Assembly (NCBI RefSeq): GCF_040802235.1
Contig: NC_133165.1
Span: 46,203,629 to 46,267,628 of the forward strand
Source: Manis javanica
Taxonomy: Eukaryota; Chordata; Mammalia; Pholidota; Manidae
Length of the DNA stretch: 64,000 bases
Direction of reading: 5' to 3'
The stretch's first letter is position 1. Every line of letters begins with the position of its first letter. The position numbers and the translations under genes were made by a program. The notes beneath the pieces were generated by a model. That model was not told the origin of the DNA and searched no databases. It was given only the letters and a program-made list of their open reading frames with translations. Of this stretch, positions 35,561 to 46,269 are shown piece by piece.

Positions 35561-35866
35561 TGAGAAAATGGGTGTCAACAGAGGTGAAGCTTAGAACCTC
35601 AACCCCCACAGTTTTGAGAGAAATCTTCTACACCCATGGCTGTTTTGTTGCCCTTGTCTAGCCCAGATCAATACCTAGTCTATAGGCACAGACCTGATCA
35701 TCTACACTTGCCTTCCTACTGCACTAAACTCTACTTTCCATCTTCATTTCACATCACGAGATTTAAAAGATAGATTATCTTTCATGAAAAAGTGAATTGT
35801 GTTAAAAAGCTTTCTATTAGAAAGTGTAATCTTTATTATGTCTACTTACTACTTAAACATTTTATT
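35561..35866 (+). other. Proviral 3' non-coding stretch
   Basis: Non-coding DNA between the CTE-like element and the polypurine tract. No sag-like or other accessory frame is visible. Confidence 0.6.
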
Positions 35867-35882
35867 AAAAAATAAGGGGAAA
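35867..35882 (+). promoter_or_regulatory. Polypurine tract
   Basis: AAAAAATAAGGGGAAA immediately before the 3' LTR, the plus-strand primer site of reverse transcription; one T interrupts the purine run. Confidence 0.85.
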
Positions 35883-36312
35883 TGTGGGATTAATATATGA
35901 ATCAAGTATAGAAATCAAATGTATAATCACATCTGACTTGATTATTTTTCTTGTGACCAAAACAGTTTCTGTGACATGACTGCCCTTGCATTGTTCACCA
36001 TGTAGGAACTTGTTCGCCATGTAGAAACGTTCACCATGTAAGAACTTGTTCAACCTTTTAGGAATGTCACACCTCAGAAGACTGGAAACTGCTCAGAGTT
36101 GGGCTTGGAGTTGATTAATGATTGTGTGTTATGTCCCCCATGCAAGGTTTTATTGTTATTAACATTTATTTGCTCAATAAATATGAGGGTGCTCTCTCAG
36201 CACCACTCGTGCGCTGTTGAACCTTTAGTTCCCTGGCTGGTCCTTTCAGATCTTCAATATCTCATTGTGTCTCCTCCCTTATCTCCAGGTTAGAAGCAGG
36301 GAGGGACAAACA
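35883..36312 (+). repeat. 3' LTR of the provirus
   Basis: 430 bases, TGTGGGATTAAT to GACAAACA, homologous to 24504-24903 but 30 bases longer. The extra length is mostly in U3: it has three units of GTTC(A/G)CCATGTAnGAAC (35993-36046) where the 5' LTR has two. AATAAA is at 36176-36181. Followed by the 6-bp TSD at 36313-36318. Confidence 0.9.
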
Positions 36313-36318
36313 TCCCAG

Positions 36319-37449
36319 CAACCTAAAATGACTTCCATTTTGTATGCCACTTTCTATATATGCCATATAATTGCAATCAGAGTGTATATGCTCATTCAAG
36401 ACTGCTTTCTATTTATGTAGGAATCCACTTTTCAGACTTCCAGCCCATTTAATATAAGAACTGATTCTTAATTATCTTTGTATTCTGGTACCCAAAATAA
36501 AGCCTGAGAAATAAAAGGGCTTGCAGTTGTTTGTCAAAACCTACTCTGGAAAACAGGGAGGCAAACAGCATACCCAGCACTGATAGAAGCATAAAGTCAC
36601 ATAAAGAAATCAAGTATAACACCTGCAACATAGACACCAGGAAAATGGACTGCTGTGTGTATTTCAGGAATGTTCTAAGGAGGGGAATGGGGACAGAATG
36701 GTGGTAAGGTTCTCATCAAGCCACGCCTTCACCCTAGGGGAGGTCCCTAGCCTTCCTGAGTCTCAATGAAAACCAGAGCACCTCATTAATGTAAGGATTA
36801 ACGACATAAGTTAAGTCCCAGGCAGGGCCTGGCACAGTAAGTTTGCATTTGTGGATAGGCTCTGCCCCTCCTTATCTGCAGATGTGAGTCAGGAAACTGC
36901 CAGGAAAAAAGACAGGTACTGCAGTGAGCTAAGCAACGCAGTCAGAGGCACCATACAAAGAAAATACTACATCCCAAGTCCAGGGGAGCAACCCTGAGAT
37001 GACTTACTGTCCAAAAACCATTCTACTTAAGGGTGCCCTCCTCTGCAAGCTTTGCCTGCTGGGCATAGAAGCCTGGGAGAACCACCTCATTTGATGATTT
37101 TACAACAAACTACTGCTATTTCCAGATCCAGTCAATTGTGAACCTGAATTTCCCCAGAAAACACCCTCTAAGTAGAGGCAAAGGTTTCTGTGGCTCTCCA
37201 CACACAGAACACCAAGCCTCCCAGAGCAAAGCAAGTAGATACAAGGCACCAGGGACTGGAATCATACTTGGCTGAAGCCATACCTGCTTCCAGGTAGAAG
37301 GAAACAGCTTCCAGCCTAAGCTGCCCATTATCAAAGTCCAGCCAATTCAATTAGTATTCTTAAACCTTGAGAGGCTAGGCAACTCCTGCAAGGTTTCAGG
37401 AATGCTTCTGAATTTTGAGGTGACAGCCAGCACTCTATAAACATTTTGG
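36319..37449. other. Unique DNA with a MIR relic
   Basis: About 36740-36850 follows the MIR consensus order on the plus strand (TTCCTGAGTCTCAATGAAAA, TAAGGATTAACGACATAAGT, GGGCCTGGCACAGTAAG). The remainder has no gene-like reading frame; 37078-37150 is similar to 24186-24260. Confidence 0.55.
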
Positions 37450-38007
37450 TTCCTAGCACTCTCACTTCTGCTGATGTAAAAGGCCATACCTTCTATTTCT
37501 ATCTATAGAGGGAACCACTGTTCTGATATTTTTCACTATAGATTAGTTCTGCCTGTTCCAGAACTTCAAAGAAATGTAATCATGCCACCCATAATGTCTA
37601 CCATCTGGATTCTTGCATTTAACATGTTTTTGAGATTCATCTGTCTTGTGTGTATCAACAGTTTGTTCCTTTTGATTGCTGAGTAATATTCCATTGTATG
37701 AACAAACTTGTTTAACCAGTTCTCTTTCATGGCAACTGAATTGTTTCCAGTTTGTGGCCATTATGAATAAAACTACTATGAGTAGTCATATGTGAGTCTT
37801 TTTTAAGACATCTGTTCATGTTTCTAGAGTAAATAGTTAGGTCTGAGACATATGTTTAATTTCATAAGAAAGTGCCAGACCAGACCCTTTTCCCAAACAG
37901 TTGTACCGTTTCCACTCCCACCAACAATGTATGGAAGTTCCAGTTGCTCTATATCTCTGCCAACATACAGTGTTTTCATTTTTATTTCATTTAAAAAAGT
38001 ATTGCCA
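37450..38007 (-). mobile_element. Ancient L1M 3' region, left part
   Basis: Decayed L1 ORF2 C-terminal and 3' UTR sequence on the minus strand (TGCTGAGTAATATTCCATTG, GTACCGTTTCCACTCCCACC). It is interrupted at 38007 by L1 copy F and resumes at 44058. Confidence 0.78.
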
Positions 38008-38955
38008 AGGAGGATTAAAGATGAGAGGTGAGAAAGAAACCTCCTCCTAAAACCACACATAATATGAAAATATACCAAATATATCAAATCCTGAAAGAGC
38101 AACAGGAAAGAAGGCTGTAACAGACTGTCTACACCTGGGGAAACCAGCAGACCTCAAGGAAAAGGGTAAAGTACCAAAGCCATGATCCAGAGGGATGCAA
38201 GCCCTTCCCCTACTCAAGCTCACTGGAGGGAGGAAGAGAAATGGAGCATGGACGTGGTGGAGGCCTAGGACTGCTGAAGACCCTGCCCTGGAGATCTGCT
38301 CTGGAGCATGAACCTACATCACATGGTGCTCTGGAGATTAGTGGGGTTGAAAAGCTAAGAAAGGCAGAATACTTCGAGAGACTGAGATTCCAGCTGCATG
38401 TGGAGAACAGTGATCCACATCCAGCTGCTCTGGGACAAAACAAACACAGGCAGTCTGAGAGACTTCCTAACAGCAAGAGAGCTGCTAAAGGGGTAAGGAT
38501 TGTACAGAGCTTGCTGGTCAGGAGAAAGGACAGGTGGACAAAATTGCCCTGGTGCACTAAGCCCAGCAGGTTGGGAACTTTCAGGAGCTTCTGGAGCTCC
38601 ATCTCCCTGGCTGGTTACGTAGATCCAAGGCCCCCTACCATGATATGCAGCCTGCTGTGCCTTCCTCCTGGTCGGCACCCAGTTACAAACTAGCTGCCCC
38701 CGCCACTGTGCTGGGGCAGACAGAGGGTGGGCACGCCTACGGCAGCTACAAGTGAAAAGCACAGAGGCTTCTCCCTGTGCACATGGCCCAATGGCCCTGG
38801 CAATAGAGACGGGCACTGCAGCTGGGAAGCAGGAAACACATCTTTCCTCCTGACAGGCATCAGCACTGTTCCACTGCGACCCCCGCCATTGCTCCAGAGG
38901 CTGAGCAGCTCCAGAGAGTAGAGCTTCTGGGCACTAGAGGGTGCCACCTACAAAT

Positions 38956-39943
38956 ATGAAACATCAAGGGAATCTGGTTCAAACTAAAATCCCACAAACA
39001 CCAGAAAGAGGGCCAAGTGAAACAGAACTCATCAACATTCCTGAGAGTTCAAAAGAAAAATCATAAACATGCTCACTAGGCTACAGAAAAATATTCAAAA
39101 ACTCAGGGAAGAATTCAGGAATGAGATACAAATGTTCAAGAATACAGTATCGGAAATGAAACATACAATGGAGGGATTTAGAAGCAGATTAGATACTACG
39201 CTGATGGACAGTGACTGTAATGGGATTTGTGGGGGGGACTTGGTGAAGGGGGGAGCCTAGTAAACATAATGTTCCTCATGAAATTGTAGATTAATGATAC
39301 CAAAAAAAGCGTATCAGATGAAGAAGAGGAGACAGTAAATGAAATAGAAATCAGAGAACAGGAATACAAAGAGGCTGAGACACAGAGAGAAAAAAGGATT
39401 TCTAGGAATGAAATAATATTGAGAGAACTGTGTGACCAATCCAAATGGAACAATATTCACATTATATGGATACCAGAAGAAGAAGGAGAAAAAGGGTTAG
39501 AAAGTGTCTTTGAGGGGGTAATTGCTGAAAACTTCCCCAACCTGAGAAAGGAGATAGACTCTCAGGCCATGGAGGTGCACAGATCACTCACCACAAGGGA
39601 CCCAAGGAAGACAAAACCAAGACATATAATAACCAAAATGGCAAAGATCAAGGATAAAGACAGAGTATTAAAAGCAGCCAAAGAGAGGGAAAAAATCACA
39701 TACAAAGGAAAACCCATCAGGCTATCATCAGACTTCTCAACAGAAACCTTACAGGCCAGAAGAGAGTGGCATGATATATTTAATGCAATGAAGCAGAAGG
39801 GCCTCGAACCAAGAATACTCTATCAGGCAAGATTGTCATTTAAATTTTAAGGAGGGCTTAAACAATTTCCAGATAAACAAAAGCTGAGAGAATTTCCCTC
39901 CCACAAACCATCTCTACTGAGTATTTTAGAGGGACTGCTATAG
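38956..39943 (+). pseudogene. L1 ORF1, copy F, interrupted by an L1 tail
   Basis: ATG at 38956-38958. The frame at 39069-39260 encodes the coiled-coil start (LTRLQKNIQKLREEFRNEI) and then reads into an inserted L1 3' tail. After the insertion, the 143-residue frame 39419-39850 encodes the RRM and CTD (PRHIITKMAKIKDKDR, ARREWHDIFNAMKQKG). The natural stop, TAG at 39941-39943, follows a premature TAA at 39848. Confidence 0.9.
39201..39308 (+). mobile_element. 5'-truncated L1 3' tail inserted in ORF1
   Basis: About 108 bases matching the 3' UTR end of copy G (compare 49801-49908): GCTGATGGACAGTGACTGTA, then TAGTAAACATAATGTTCC, then TAGATTAATGATAC and a seven-A tail. The same-strand L1 insertion splits the coiled-coil coding region. 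The TSD is not clear. Confidence 0.85.
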
Positions 39944-40246
39944 ATGGAAGAGTTCCTAAGGCTAAATAGCTGTAACCAGGGGAATAAAACCAGAGTAAAG
40001 AACGTAGACCAATTATTACTAAGCAGATGCAAAATCAAATCAACTACCCCCAAAGTCAACCAAGGGATAGACAAAGAGTACAGATTATGATATTTAATAT
40101 ATGAAAAATGGAGGAAGAAAAAGGAGGAAAAAAAAGAACCTTCAGGTTGTGTTTGTAATAGCATACCAAGTGAATTAAATTTGAATGTTAGACAGTAAGG
40201 ACGTTACACCTTTGAACCTTTGGTAACCACAAATGAAAAGCCTGCA

Positions 40247-43200
40247 ATGGTAATAAATTCATATCTATCAATGATCACCCTAAATATAAATGGTCTGAAT
40301 GCACCAATCAAAAGACATAGAGTCACTGAGTATAAAAACGCAAGACCCATTTAGATGTTGTCTACAAGAGATTCACTTCAAACCCAAAGACATACACAAA
40401 CTGAAAGTGAAGGGCTGAAAAGACATTCCATGGAACTAACAGGGAGAAAAAAGCAGGAGGTGCAGTACTTGTATCACACAAAATAGATTTCTAAACAAAG
40501 AAGGTAACAAGAGGCAAAGAACGACATTATGTAATGATAAAGGGGTCAGGCCAACAAGAGGATATAACCATTATAAATATCTATGTAACCAACACAGGAG
40601 CACCTACATATGTGAAACAAATACTAACAGAATTAAAGGGGAAATAAAATTCAATGCATTCATTTTAGGAGACTTCAACACACCACTCACTCCAAAGGAC
40701 AGATTAACAAGACAGAAAATAGGAACGGAGACAGAGATACTGAACAGCACATTAGAACCGATGGATCTAACAGACTGCTACAGAACACCCCACTCAAAAG
40801 CAGCAGGATACACATTCTTCTCAAGTGCAAAATGGAACATTTTCAAGAACAGATCATACACTAGGCCACAAAAAGGGCCTCAGTAAATTAAAAAACATTG
40901 AAATTGTATCAACCAGCTTCTCAGACCAGAAAGGTATGAAACTAGAAATAAATTACTCAAAGAAAATGAAAAAGCCCACAAACACATGGAGGCTTACCAA
41001 CATGCTCCTAAATAATTAATGAATCAATGACCAAATAAACACAGAGATCAGGTAATATTTGGAGAAAAGAAAACAATAACTCAACACCACAAAAATACGT
41101 GGGACACAGTGAAGGCCATGCTAAGAGGGAAGTATATAGCAATACAGGCTTACCTGTAAACTCACAAATAATGAAACTAGAAAAAGAAGAATGAGGCCCA
41201 AAGTCAATAGAAGGAGGGACATAATAAAGATAAGAGCATAAACAAATAAAATTGAGAATAAAACAATTGAAAGAATCAATGAAAGCAGGAGCTGGTTCTT
41301 CAAGAAAATAAACAAAATAGATAAACCCCTAGCCAGGATTATCAAGAAAAAAAAATTATCTTCACTGTTGTATTAGTGAAGACCTAATACCCATCCTCCT
41401 TAAAGTTTTCCAAAAAGTAGAAGAGGAGGGAATACTCCCAAACTCATTCTATGAAGCCAGCCAACATCACTCTAATACCAAAACCAGACAAATACACCAC
41501 AAAAAAAGAAAATTACAAACCAATATCCCTGATGAACACAGATGCAAAAATACTCAATAAAATATTAGCAAACTGAATTCAAAAATACATAAAAAAGATC
41601 ACTGATCATGGCCAAGTAGGTTTTATTCCAGGGTGCAAGGATGGTACAATATTTGAAAAGTCATCCACATCATATACAACATCAACAAAAAGGAGGACAG
41701 ATACCACATGATCATCTCCATAGATGCTGAAAGAGCATTTGACAAAATTCAACATCCATTCATGATAAAATCTCTCAACAAAATGGGAATAGAGGGAAAG
41801 TATCTCAACATAAGAAAGGCCATATATGACAAACCCACAGCTAACATCATACTTAACAGGAAGAAGATGAAAGCTTTTCCCTTAAGATCAGGAACATGAC
41901 AAGGATGCCCACTCTCCTGACTTTTACTCAACATAGTTCTGGGGGTCCTGGCCACAGCAATCAGACAACACAAAGAAATAAAAGGCATCCAGATTGGTAA
42001 GGAAGAAGTTAATCTGTCACTGTTTGTAGATGATGACATAATATTGTACATAGAAAACCCTAAAGAATCTACCCCAAAACTACTAGAACTATAACTGAAT
42101 TCAGCAAAGTTGTAAGATACAAAATTAAAATCTGTTGCATTCCTATACACTAACGATGAACTAGCAGAAAGAGAAAGAAAGAAAACTCCATTCACAATTG
42201 CGTCAAAAAGAATAAAATATCTAGAAATAAACCTAACCAAGGAAGTGAAAGACCTGTACCCTGAAAACTACAAGACACTCATGGGAGAAATTAAAGATAC
42301 CAATAAATAGAAATACATCCAGTGCTCATGGACAGGAAGAATTAATATTGTCAAAATGGCCATCCTATCTAAAGCAATCTACAGATTCAATGCAATCCCT
42401 ATCAAAATACCAACAGCATTCTTCAATGAACTAGAGCAAATAGTTCTAAAATTCATATCGAACCACAAAAGACCCTGAATAGCCAAAGCAATCCTGAGAA
42501 GGAATAATAAAGATGGGGGATTATGTTCCCCAACTTCAAGCTCTACTACAAAGCCACAGTAATCAAGACAAGTTGGTACTGGCACAAGAACAGATCGATA
42601 GGTCAATGGAACAGAATAGAGTCCAGATATAAACACAAGCAGATATGGTCAACTAATATACAATAAAGGAGCAATGGATATACAATGGAGAAATGACAGC
42701 CTCTTCAACAATTGGTTCTGGCAAAACTAGACAGCTACATGTAAGAGAATGAAACTGGATTACTGTCTAAGTCCACACACAAAAGTAAACTCAAAATGGA
42801 TCAAAGACCTCAATGTAAGTAATGAAACCACAAAACTCTTAGAAGAAAACATAGGCAAAAATCTCCTGAATATAAACATGAGCAGCTTTTCCTGAACGCA
42901 TCTCCTTGGGCAAGGGAAACATATGGGACTATATCAAACTAAAAAGCTTCTGTACAGCAGAGGACATCATCAGTAAAACAAATAGACATTCTACAGTATG
43001 GGAGAATATATTTGTAAATGACATATCCGAAAAGGGATTAATATCCAAAATATATAAAGAACTCACATGCCTCAACACCCAAAAAGTAAATAACCTGATT
43101 GAAATATGGGTGGAGGATATGAACAGACAATTCTCTAAAGAAGAAATTCAGATGGCCAATAGGCACATGAGAAGATGCTCCACATTGCTAATTATCAGGG

Positions 43201-43712
43201 AAATGCATATTAAAACCACAATGAGATCACCTCACACCAGTAAGGATGGCCAACACTGAAAACAGAACAACAAATGCTGGCAAGGATGCAGAGAAAGGGT
43301 AACCCTCCTACACTGCTGGTGGGAATGTAAATTAGTTCAACCACTATGGAAAGCAATATGGAGGTTCTTCAAAATGCTCAAAATAGAAATACCATTTCAC
43401 CCAGGAATTCCACTCCTAGGAATTTACCCAAAGAAAATAAGTTCTCAGATTCAAAAAAACATACGCACCCCTGTTTACTGCAGCACTATTTACAATAGCC
43501 AAGATATGGAAGCAACCTAAGTGTCCATCAGTAGATGAATGGATAAAGAAGAGGTGGTACATATACACAATGGAATACCATTCAGCCATATGAAAACAAA
43601 TTGTACCATTTGCAACAACATGGATGGAGGTAGAGGGTATTATGCTCAGTAAAATAAACTGGGCAGAGAAAGACAAGTACTAAATGATTTCCCTCATTTG
43701 TGGATTTTAACA
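40247..43712 (+). pseudogene. L1 ORF2 remnant, copy F
   Basis: Begins at ATG 40247-40249 (VINSYLSMITLNINGLNAPI) with an early stop after about 35 codons. Pieces: EN C-terminal at 40825-41019, RT at 41708-41899 ([20 protein letters not shown]), a C-terminal frame at 42906-43259 ([20 protein letters not shown]). The region around the RT catalytic site is coded near 42010-42060, where the DNA reads as VDDDIILYI-like, close to FADD. Frameshifts and the deletion near 41345 inactivate it. Confidence 0.88.
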
Positions 43713-44057
43713 ATGAAGCAAAACTAAAGGAAGAAAAACAAAACAGCAGCAGACTCACAGACTCCAAGAAAAGACTAGGTGTTACCAAAGGGGAGGGGTG
43801 GGAGTGGGTGCATGGAGGGAGAAGGGGATTGAGGGGTATTATGATTAGTATACATGGTGTGTGTGGTGGTCACGGGGAAGACAGTGTAGCACAGAGAAGA
43901 CAAACAGTGACTCTGTGGCATCTTACTACAGTGATAGACAGTGACTTCAATGGGGTATGGGTGGGGTGGACTTGATAATATGGGTGAATGTAGTAACCAC
44001 AAGGTTTTTCATGTGAAACCTTCTTAAGAGTATATCAATAACAACTTAATTAAAAAT

Positions 44058-44185
44058 AAGTGTTGCCATCCTAGCCAGTGTGAAGGGGTATTTTGCTGTG
44101 GCTTTAATTTATGCTTGTTTATGACTAATGACATTGAGCACGGTCTCATGTGCTTACTTGGTAGCTTCCTTTATGCTTTTAGTAT
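44058..44185 (-). mobile_element. Ancient L1M, right part after L1 copy F
   Basis: Resumes the old L1 interrupted at 38007: CCTAGCCAGTGTGAAGGGGT, then a TTTAATTTATGC block and GACATTGAGCACGG, in the order of an L1 ORF2 C-terminal region on the minus strand. Confidence 0.7.
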
Positions 44186-44254
44186 AATCATAAGGTTGTG
44201 CAACAATCACTACTTAATCTGAGAACATTTTCATTACCCCAAAAAGAAACCTTG
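44186..44254 (-). mobile_element. Second ancient L1M, 3' UTR part left of copy G
   Basis: GTTGTGCAACAATCACTACT then GAACATTTTCATTACCCC is standard old L1 3' UTR sequence on the minus strand. It is interrupted by copy G and continues at 49933. Confidence 0.7.
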
Positions 44255-45154
44255 GAGGGAGAAGCCAAGATGGTGGCATGAGTAGGACAGTGGAAATCTC
44301 CTCCCAAAACCATATATATATTTGAAAATACAACAAATACAACTATCCCTAAAAGAAAGACCAGAAGATACAGTACAACAGCCAGGCTACATCTACATCT
44401 GCAAGAACTCAGCGGCTCACGAAGGGGGCAAGATACAAGCCACAGCCTGGCAGGAGGAAAGGAGTTGGAGTGGGGAGGGAATGGAAGCCCAGGACTGCTA
44501 AATACCCAGCCCTGGTCATTCGCACAGGGAGCACAGACACACATGCGTGGTGTGCTACATATTAGGGAAACAGAACACTAAAACCTGCGAGCGGGTCCCC
44601 GCAGCCAGTGCCCCTGGGACAAAAGAAAAGCGAGTGCTTTTTGAAAGTCTTAAAGGGACAGGGGCCTCACAGCTGGATGGAAGCATCCCAGCACACTCAG
44701 CCTAGCAGCTGGTAATCCTGAGTAAATTCAGGCGTTCCAGCCCCCCAGGAGGCAGCGCAACTCTGAAGCCCCTCACGGTGATAAACAGCCTCCCGTCCAT
44801 TCCCCCTCCAGTGCAACCCTGCCATAGCGGGGGAGCAGCCTGAGTGGCCATGCCCACAGCAACCACCCAGAGCCTCCTCCACAGCTGCCTGGGACAGAAT
44901 CAGAGGCCCCGCCAGCGGACACAGACAGACGAAGCCCGGACAGGACTCCAAGGGTCGCCATTCTTGCAGGAGAGCACACCCAACACACCTGCCCCACCCC
45001 ACAGGGCTCTGGGTCACCCCGATGGCTGCCCCGCCCACAGTGGCTCAGGAAATAAAACCATAAGATGCTCCGAGGACCTGCAAGGTGACCAGCCATCAGG
45101 AAGGGACTTTGTTCTCCCAGCTAACACACACGTCAACTGTCCAGGACTACCTCT

Positions 45155-45961
45155 AGGCAGAAGAATTTGATCCAGACCAGAATCACATAGACAATCAATG
45201 AGAGGGAGACTGGGGAGATAGATTTAACCAATCTTCCTGAAAAATAATTCAAATAAAGATCATAACCATGCTGATGGACCTGCAGAGAAATATCCAAGAG
45301 CTAAAGGATCAAGTTGGGAGGGAGAATACAGAAATGAAACAATCTCTGGAAGGACTTAAGAGCAGACTGGATGAAGTGCAAGAGGCCATTAATGGAACAG
45401 AAATCAGAGAACAGGAATACAGAGAAGCTGAGGCAGAGAGAGATAAAAGAATCTTCAGGAATGAAAGAATACTAAGAGAAATGTGTGACCAATCCAAACG
45501 GAACAATATTCGCATTATAGGGGTACCAGAAGAAGAGAGAGAAAAAGGGATAGAAAGTGTATTTGAAGAAAGTGCATTTCTCAGACCATGGAAGCTCACA
45601 GAACCCCCTACACAAGGGACCCAAGGAGGACAATACAAAGACATATAATAATTAAATTGGCAATGATCAAGGACAAGGACAGACAGCCAGAGGCAGCCAG
45701 AGAAAGAAAAAAGGTCACCTATAAAGGAAAACCCATCAGGTATCATCAGACTTCTCAACACAAACCTTACAGGCCAGAAGAGAAGGGCGTGATATATTTA
45801 ATGCAATGAAACAGAAGGGTCTTCAACCAAGAATACTGTATCCAGCATTATTATCATTTAAATATGAAAGCAGGATTAAACAATTCCCAGACAAGCAAAA
45901 GTTAAGGGAATTTGCTTCCCACAAACCACCTCTACAGGATATTTTAGAGGGACTGCTCTAG
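45155..45961 (+). pseudogene. L1 ORF1 remnant, copy G
   Basis: The usual initiator (ATGAAAAGG in copy I) has been lost; the sequence resumes at GGCAGAAGAATTTGATCCAG. The frame 45268-45648 gives the coiled coil and RRM start (MLMDLQRNIQELKDQVGREN, IIGVPEEEREKGIESVFEE). A deletion near 45570 removes the segment reading AENFPKLGEEI-like in other copies. 45588-45809 gives part of the CTD in another frame. The natural TAG is at 45959-45961. Confidence 0.88.
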
Positions 45962-46269
45962 ATGGAAGCACTCCTAAGGCAAAATAGATGTCACCAGATA
46001 AAATAAAATCACAACAAAGAAAGCAAACCAACCAATACTAACAAAAAGCAAAAAATAAAATCAACTACTCACAAAAGCAGTCAAAGGAAACACAAAAGAG
46101 CATAGAATAAAACACCTAATATATAAAGTATAGAGGAGGAAGAGTAAGAAGGGAGAGAAATAAAGAATCATCAGACTGTGTTTATATTAGCTTAATAAGC
46201 GAGTTAAGTTAAACAGATAGTAAAGAAGCTACCTTTGAACCTTTGGTAACCATGAATCTAAAGCCTGCA

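Larger units (their letters stand above)
24498..36318 (+). mobile_element. Defective endogenous betaretrovirus (type-D-like) interrupted by two L1s
   Basis: A plus-strand provirus: TSD 24498-24503 (TGCCAG), 5' LTR 24504-24903, tRNA-Lys3-type primer site 24906-24923, gag start, L1 sequence 25755-33335 replacing capsid through integrase, integrase end 33336-33722, env 33719-35214, CTE-like element 35471-35560, polypurine tract 35867-35882, 3' LTR 35883-36312, TSD 36313-36318 (TCCCAG). The 6-bp TSD, matrix and capsid motifs and integrase C-terminus place it in class II (betaretrovirus-like). The CX6CC env and the CTE resemble type-D viruses. Both LTRs and all genes carry mutations; it is an old, dead copy. 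Confidence 0.9.
38008..44057 (+). mobile_element. Full-length L1 copy F with target-site duplication
   Basis: A plus-strand L1 of the copy-C type. The 11-bp TSD is AAGTATTGCCA at 37997-38007 and AAGTGTTGCCA at 44058-44068. 5' UTR 38008-38955, ORF1 38956-39943, ORF2 40247-about 43712, 3' UTR to 44057. ORF1 contains a second, tiny L1 insertion (39201-39308). ORF2 lacks several hundred bases near 41345, where the end of the EN-RT linker joins the RT N-terminal region. Not functional. Confidence 0.95.

Noticed and set aside
35270-35578. Minus-strand 102-codon ORF over the proviral 3' region
   Set aside because: It is antisense to the CTE-like element and flanks, with no recognisable protein; the RNA structure explains the conserved bases better.
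24498-36318. Endogenous lentivirus, suggested by the tRNA-Lys3 primer site
   Set aside because: Matrix, capsid and integrase motifs are betaretroviral, the TSD is 6 bp (lentiviruses give 5), there are no tat/rev-like frames, and a CTE-like element stands where type-D viruses have it.
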